A DNA stretch of 64,000 nucleotides from JALHFZ01 sp963674625. GTDB taxonomy: Bacteria; Synergistota; Synergistia; Synergistales; Aminobacteriaceae. The notes beneath the pieces were generated by a model. That model worked only from the letters and a program-made list of their open reading frames with translations, was not told the origin of the DNA and searched no databases. Made by a program: the position numbers and the translations under genes. The stretch spans positions 1,488,001-1,552,000 of the forward strand of contig CAXXXO010000004.1 of NCBI GenBank assembly GCA_963674625.2. The letters run 5' to 3'. This document shows positions 60,451-64,000 of the stretch, in pieces. The first letter of the stretch is position 1; every line of letters starts with the position of its first letter.

Positions 60451-63400
60451 TGCGGATCATTCTCGACATGCAGGGTGCCCAGACTGAAAGCAGGTTCAGG
60501 GGCATCGGAAGATATACCCTTTCCTTTGCCCGGGGAGTTGTCCGCAACAGAGGCGAACATGAAATTTTTCTCGCAGTGAACGGACGGTTTCCCGACACGG
60601 TTGAAACGATCAGGGATTCCTTTCACGGCCTGCTTCCCCAGGAGAATATCAGGGTCTGGAACGCTCCGGCCGCCCGGGGAAATCCGGAAAAAGACAGGGT
60701 GTGGGATGCTGCCGGGCTCCTGCAGGAGGCCTTTCTGATCGGTCTGGCACCGGACGTAATCCACCTCAGCAGCCTCTTCGAGGGATTTCACGACAGCGCA
60801 GCGACGGACGTCGGCTGTTTCGACCAATCTGTGCCCGTGACCGTGACCCTCTACGATCTCATCCCTCTTGCAAATCCCGATCGTTATCTCTCCGACCCCC
60901 GATTTGCCCTTGTGTATATGGAAAAAACGGAACATCTGAAAAGAGCTGCCCTGTGCCTGGCAATCTCGGAGTTTTCCCGGCGGGAAGCGTGGGATCTGCT
61001 CAAAATCCCCGACGAGAGAATCGTGACTGTTTCCTCGGCTGTCGAGCCGTGGTTCCGGCCTCTTGCTGTGGATGAGGGAGAGGCATTGGCACTTCGGAGA
61101 AAATTCGGTCTGACGGGACAGTTTCTTTTCTCTGCGGGGGGAGCGGAAGACCGCAAAAATCTTCCGAGGCTGATTCAGGCTTTCGCCGCCCTGCCTGAGG
61201 AAATTCGCCGCCGCCATCAGCTGCTTCTGGCGGGGAAAATGCCTCCGGAACATGTCGCGAAATTCAGACGGGTAGGGTATTCCGCCGGTCTTGGCGACGA
61301 GGAACTGCTCTTCCCCGGGTATGTCCCTGACGAGGACCTTGTTCGGCTCTACAATCTCTGCACTCTTTACATTTTCCCCTCGTGGCAGGAGGGGTTCGGC
61401 CTGCCTGCCCTTGAAGCCATGGCCTGCGGAGCGCCGGTCATCGGGTCCGGAACATCGAGCCTTCCTGAAGTCATCGGCCTCGAAGAGGCGCTCTTCGATC
61501 CCTTCGATATTTCCTCCATAAAGGACAAAATCCTTCGGGTCCTGCAGGACGAATCCTTTCGGACAGCCTTGCGGGATCACGGACTGCGGCAGGCGCAGCG
61601 TTTCTCATGGGACGAGACGGCCCGGCGAGCCATCGAAGCCTGGGAATCTCTTGAAAGCAAAGGGAAAGGTGCGGATCATTATCTCGAAAACTCCCTTCGG
61701 CATCGGCGGCTGATTCAGTCTCTGGCGGGCGGCCTGGCCAATGCCCCTTCGAGCCTGCTGGCCGAAGTAGCCGCAGCTGTTGCCCAAAACAGGAATTCGG
61801 CCCTTGAGCGTCAGCTTTTCCTGGATGTGTCGGAGCTCTGTCGGCACGACGCCGCCACGGGTATTCAGCTGGTCGTCAAAAATTGTCTCGAGATCCTGAT
61901 CGCCTTTCCTCCCCGCGACTTCAGAATAGAGCCGGTCTATGCCCGGGAAGAGAAAGGGTACTATTACGCAAGGGCCTTTACCGTCAGTTTTCTGGGGCAA
62001 GAACATGAGGTGGAAACACCGCCTGACGATCCTGTGCAGTGGCAGCGGGGGGATATTTTCTTCGGCCTCGATATGCAGCATCATCTTCAGCTTGCCCACA
62101 GAGACTTCTTCCGTCAGCTTCGCTCAGAAGGCGTGACCGTCAAATTTCTCGTCCATGACCTGCTTCCTATCCAAATGCCCCATCTGTTTCGAGATTCAGA
62201 TCTCAGTAACCTCTATGAAGAGTGGCTGAAAATGATTGCCTCCTGCGACGGAGCGGTCTGCTTGTCTCAGGCGACTGCGGACGCCTATAAAAGCTGGCTC
62301 AGTGAAAATGGCGTGGTGCGGTCTGCGAACTTTTCCGTATCCTGGGTGCATAACGGCGGCGATATCGACGGAGAAGAGAGTTTGAAGAAGCTGAAAACCC
62401 TCCTGGTGGAGGAAAATTACCCCCGGAGGCAGCTTCTGGTTGACCTGTCCGAATTCGTCTGCCGCGATGCCGGTAGCGGAATCCAGCGGGTTGTCCGCAA
62501 TATTGTCCGGGAGTGGATGCTCCATCCGCCGGAGGGCTGGCGGGTGGAGCCGGTCTACGCTTCAGTGGACAGGGAATACTGTTACGCCCGAAAATTTTTC
62601 GCTGATTTCCCCGGCGGGGAGGCGTGGGGAGAGCAGGATGACCCGATCGAGTATTCTCCCGGGGATATTTTTCTTGCCCTCGATCTACAGAATCATATAG
62701 TTGTCGCCAAGAGAGTTTTCTTTCAGGAGATGCGAAAAACTGGCGTCAAAGTCTTTTTTGTGGTTTATGACCTTCTTCCTCTGAATATCCCCTGCTGCTT
62801 TCCCCCGGCTGTCTCGGAGGTCTTTCGGAAGTGGCTTTCGGTGGTGGCTGAAAGCGACGGGGCCTTCTGCATTTCTGCGACGGTCGCCGGGGAACTCTCT
62901 GAGTGGCTGAAAAAGCACGGTCCCGGGAGTTCCCGTCCCTTTCGGATCGACTGGTTCCACCTGGGATCAGATGAATATTTTCCGGCGGAGACTGGCCTTC
63001 TCTCCCCAGAAGAGGAGGAAATCATCGCTTTGGTCAGAAGCCGCCCGAGTTTCCTGATGGTGGGGACCGTTGAGCCCAGGAAGGGGCATTACCAGGCTCT
63101 GGAAGCCTTCAATCAACTGTGGGGTTCCGGGAAAGAGATCAGTCTGGTCATTGTCGGCAGGAAGGGGTGGATGGTCGAATCCATTGCGGAAATCCTTCGC
63201 AGCCATCCCGAAAAGGGAAAGCGGCTCTTCTGGCTGGAAGGAATAAGGGATGAATTTCTTGAAAAGGTTTACGAGGCTTCTGCCTGCCTTCTCGCCCTGT
63301 CGGAAGGTGAGGGGTTCGGTCTTCCTTTGGTCGAAGCTGCCCGGCACAAACTTCCCATAATTGCACGGGATATTCCGGTCTTTCGGGAAATTGCCGGAGA

Positions 63401-63593
63401 CCATGCCATGTATTTTTCGGCTCGGGACAGAAGCTCCCTTGCGGAGTGCATCAGAAAATGGATGGAATTGCAGAAAACCGGCAGGCATCCCCGGTCGGAG
63501 GACATGCGTTGTAAGGGCTGGCGGGAAAGCGCCGCTCAGCTGCTCGACAAAATTCTTCCCCGGGTTTCCTCAGAGGAACTGGGGCCGAGATAG
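60450..63593 (+). CDS. giant multi-domain GT4 glycosyltransferase (WbdA-like)
   Basis: A 1047-residue protein. Residues 1-405 are a full GT-B enzyme, starting MRIILDMQGAQ, with EGFGLPALEAMACG (about 313). Residues about 450-640 are an isolated acceptor-side Rossmann domain beginning LFLDVSELCRHDAATGIQ. A second copy of this domain begins LLVDLSEFVCRDAGSGIQ at about 660 and is followed by a donor-binding domain with GTVEPRKGH and EGEGFGLPLVEAA (about 950). So two full catalytic modules flank a half module from an internal duplication. WbdA of E. coli is likewise a fused mannosyltransferase that builds the polymer. ATG overlaps the previous stop (TAATG). Confidence 0.92.
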   Translation: MRIILDMQGAQTESRFRGIGRYTLSFARGVVRNRGEHEIFLAVNGRFPDTVETIRDSFHGLLPQENIRVWNAPAARGNPEKDRVWDAAGLLQEAFLIGLAPDVIHLSSLFEGFHDSAATDVGCFDQSVPVTVTLYDLIPLANPDRYLSDPRFALVYMEKTEHLKRAALCLAISEFSRREAWDLLKIPDERIVTVSSAVEPWFRPLAVDEGEALALRRKFGLTGQFLFSAGGAEDRKNLPRLIQAFAALPEEIRRRHQLLLAGKMPPEHVAKFRRVGYSAGLGDEELLFPGYVPDEDLVRLYNLCTLYIFPSWQEGFGLPALEAMACGAPVIGSGTSSLPEVIGLEEALFDPFDISSIKDKILRVLQDESFRTALRDHGLRQAQRFSWDETARRAIEAWESLESKGKGADHYLENSLRHRRLIQSLAGGLANAPSSLLAEVAAAVAQNRNSALERQLFLDVSELCRHDAATGIQLVVKNCLEILIAFPPRDFRIEPVYAREEKGYYYARAFTVSFLGQEHEVETPPDDPVQWQRGDIFFGLDMQHHLQLAHRDFFRQLRSEGVTVKFLVHDLLPIQMPHLFRDSDLSNLYEEWLKMIASCDGAVCLSQATADAYKSWLSENGVVRSANFSVSWVHNGGDIDGEESLKKLKTLLVEENYPRRQLLVDLSEFVCRDAGSGIQRVVRNIVREWMLHPPEGWRVEPVYASVDREYCYARKFFADFPGGEAWGEQDDPIEYSPGDIFLALDLQNHIVVAKRVFFQEMRKTGVKVFFVVYDLLPLNIPCCFPPAVSEVFRKWLSVVAESDGAFCISATVAGELSEWLKKHGPGSSRPFRIDWFHLGSDEYFPAETGLLSPEEEEIIALVRSRPSFLMVGTVEPRKGHYQALEAFNQLWGSGKEISLVIVGRKGWMVESIAEILRSHPEKGKRLFWLEGIRDEFLEKVYEASACLLALSEGEGFGLPLVEAARHKLPIIARDIPVFREIAGDHAMYFSARDRSSLAECIRKWMELQKTGRHPRSEDMRCKGWRESAAQLLDKILPRVSSEELGPR

Positions 63594-63611
63594 ATGGAAG
63601 GGGCGATTGAA

Positions 63612-64000
63612 TTGAAGCGGGCTTTGGTTACAGGAATCACCGGGCAGGATGGAGCCTATCTTGCGGCTCTGCTGCTCGAAAAGGGGTACGAAGTGCATGC
63701 AATCCGGCGGAGAAGCTCCCTTTTCAATACGGCGCGGATAGACCCGCTTTTCGAATTTTCTCCGGAAAAGAGGGAGAAACTCGTTCTCCATTACGGAGAC
63801 CTGACCGACGGAACGAGCCTGGTCTCGGTGATGGAACAGGTGCGCCCCGACGAAGTATATAATCTTGCGGCCCAGAGCCATGTACAGGTCTCCTTCGACA
63901 CCCCCGAATACACGGCCGATGTGGATGCCCTCGGGCCCCTCCGGCTCCTAGAGGCGATCCGGATCCTGGGCCTGCAGAAAAAGACCCGGTTTTACCAGGC
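63612..64000 (+). CDS. gmd: GDP-mannose 4,6-dehydratase, 5' part
   Basis: The frame is open to the window end (129 of about 350 residues). TTG 63612 gives MKRALVTGITGQDG, the classic Gmd start, eight bases after GGAAGGGG; an upstream ATG (63594) would add six residues. Other Gmd motifs are IRRRSSLFNTARID, HYGDLTDGTSL and YNLAAQSHVQVSFDTPEYT. It converts GDP-mannose to GDP-4-keto-6-deoxymannose, the source of GDP-rhamnose, GDP-fucose or perosamine. Its precursor comes from ManC, encoded (with frameshifts) about 7 kb upstream. Confidence 0.95.
   Translation, partial: MKRALVTGITGQDGAYLAALLLEKGYEVHAIRRRSSLFNTARIDPLFEFSPEKREKLVLHYGDLTDGTSLVSVMEQVRPDEVYNLAAQSHVQVSFDTPEYTADVDALGPLRLLEAIRILGLQKKTRFYQ

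Noticed and set aside
1..64000. CRISPR arrays, tRNA, rRNA, prophage or replication origin
   Set aside because: No spaced direct repeats, tRNA cloverleaf, rRNA sequence, phage structural genes or DnaA-box cluster were seen; the M15 peptidase alone does not make a prophage.

Overview
The window is a GC-rich, gene-dense bacterial chromosome segment with short intergenic gaps, strong GGAGG-type ribosome binding sites and many GTG/TTG starts. Three TAXI-type TRAP transporters with fused permeases, a tungsten-type aldehyde:ferredoxin oxidoreductase, the DUF1659/DUF2922/YvrJ small-protein trio, a Bacillus-like ycsG/pxpBCA/ycsI set and Gram-negative envelope genes (Wzz, Wzm/Wzt, RND pump) together suggest an anaerobic, amino-acid- or organic-acid-using member of the Synergistota. 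This is inference from gene content; no rRNA or other phylogenetic marker is present.

Layout. 1-5.5 kb (minus strand): glycan genes, namely a chain-length protein, a PglF-type membrane dehydratase, a PglC-type phosphoglycosyl transferase and a ketoacyl synthase III/ACP/SDR trio that may build an acyl group for the sugar. 5.7-7.4 kb: DUF1659-DUF2922-YvrJ-M15 peptidase-small sigma factor. 7.4-10.6 kb: an ArsR-type sensor with a complete CzrA-like alpha-5 zinc site, its operator and a Zn/Cd P1B ATPase, framed by REP-like palindromes. 10.7-15.6 kb: a TetR-controlled RND efflux pump.

15.7-32.2 kb: a catabolic island with an FAH-family enzyme, a MoaD-like protein, AOR with its ferredoxin, an iron-type alcohol dehydrogenase, a GntR regulator, a divergent PanB, and three TAXI-TRAP receptor/permease pairs. 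The third pair is visibly more AT-rich and is followed by an IS256-family transposase remnant. 33-41.7 kb (mostly minus): an exported acetamidase/formamidase-family protein, a molybdate/tungstate ABC importer, and a second ABC importer whose operon encodes a TIGR00725-type Rossmann protein. AOR, MoaD-like protein, ModABC and the TIGR00725 protein share a Mo/W cofactor theme.

41.9-46.6 kb: the 5-oxoproline operon (NRAMP-like YcsG, PxpB, PxpC, PxpA, YcsI). 46.7-50.9 kb: a TetR-controlled MFP/MacB-type ABC exporter and a cupin. 51-52.5 kb: a 44-codon ORF and a sodium:solute symporter. 52.5-64 kb: polysaccharide genes comprising a WbpP-like epimerase, a metallophosphoesterase with about five frameshifts, manC with two homopolymer frameshifts, Wzm, a new small membrane protein, Wzt with a C-terminal domain, a coiled-coil methyltransferase, a 1047-residue multi-domain glycosyltransferase and the start of gmd. 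The last block resembles the ABC-transporter O-polysaccharide systems of E. coli O8/O9a, with a methyl cap and coiled-coil ruler. I saw no tRNA, rRNA or CRISPR array.
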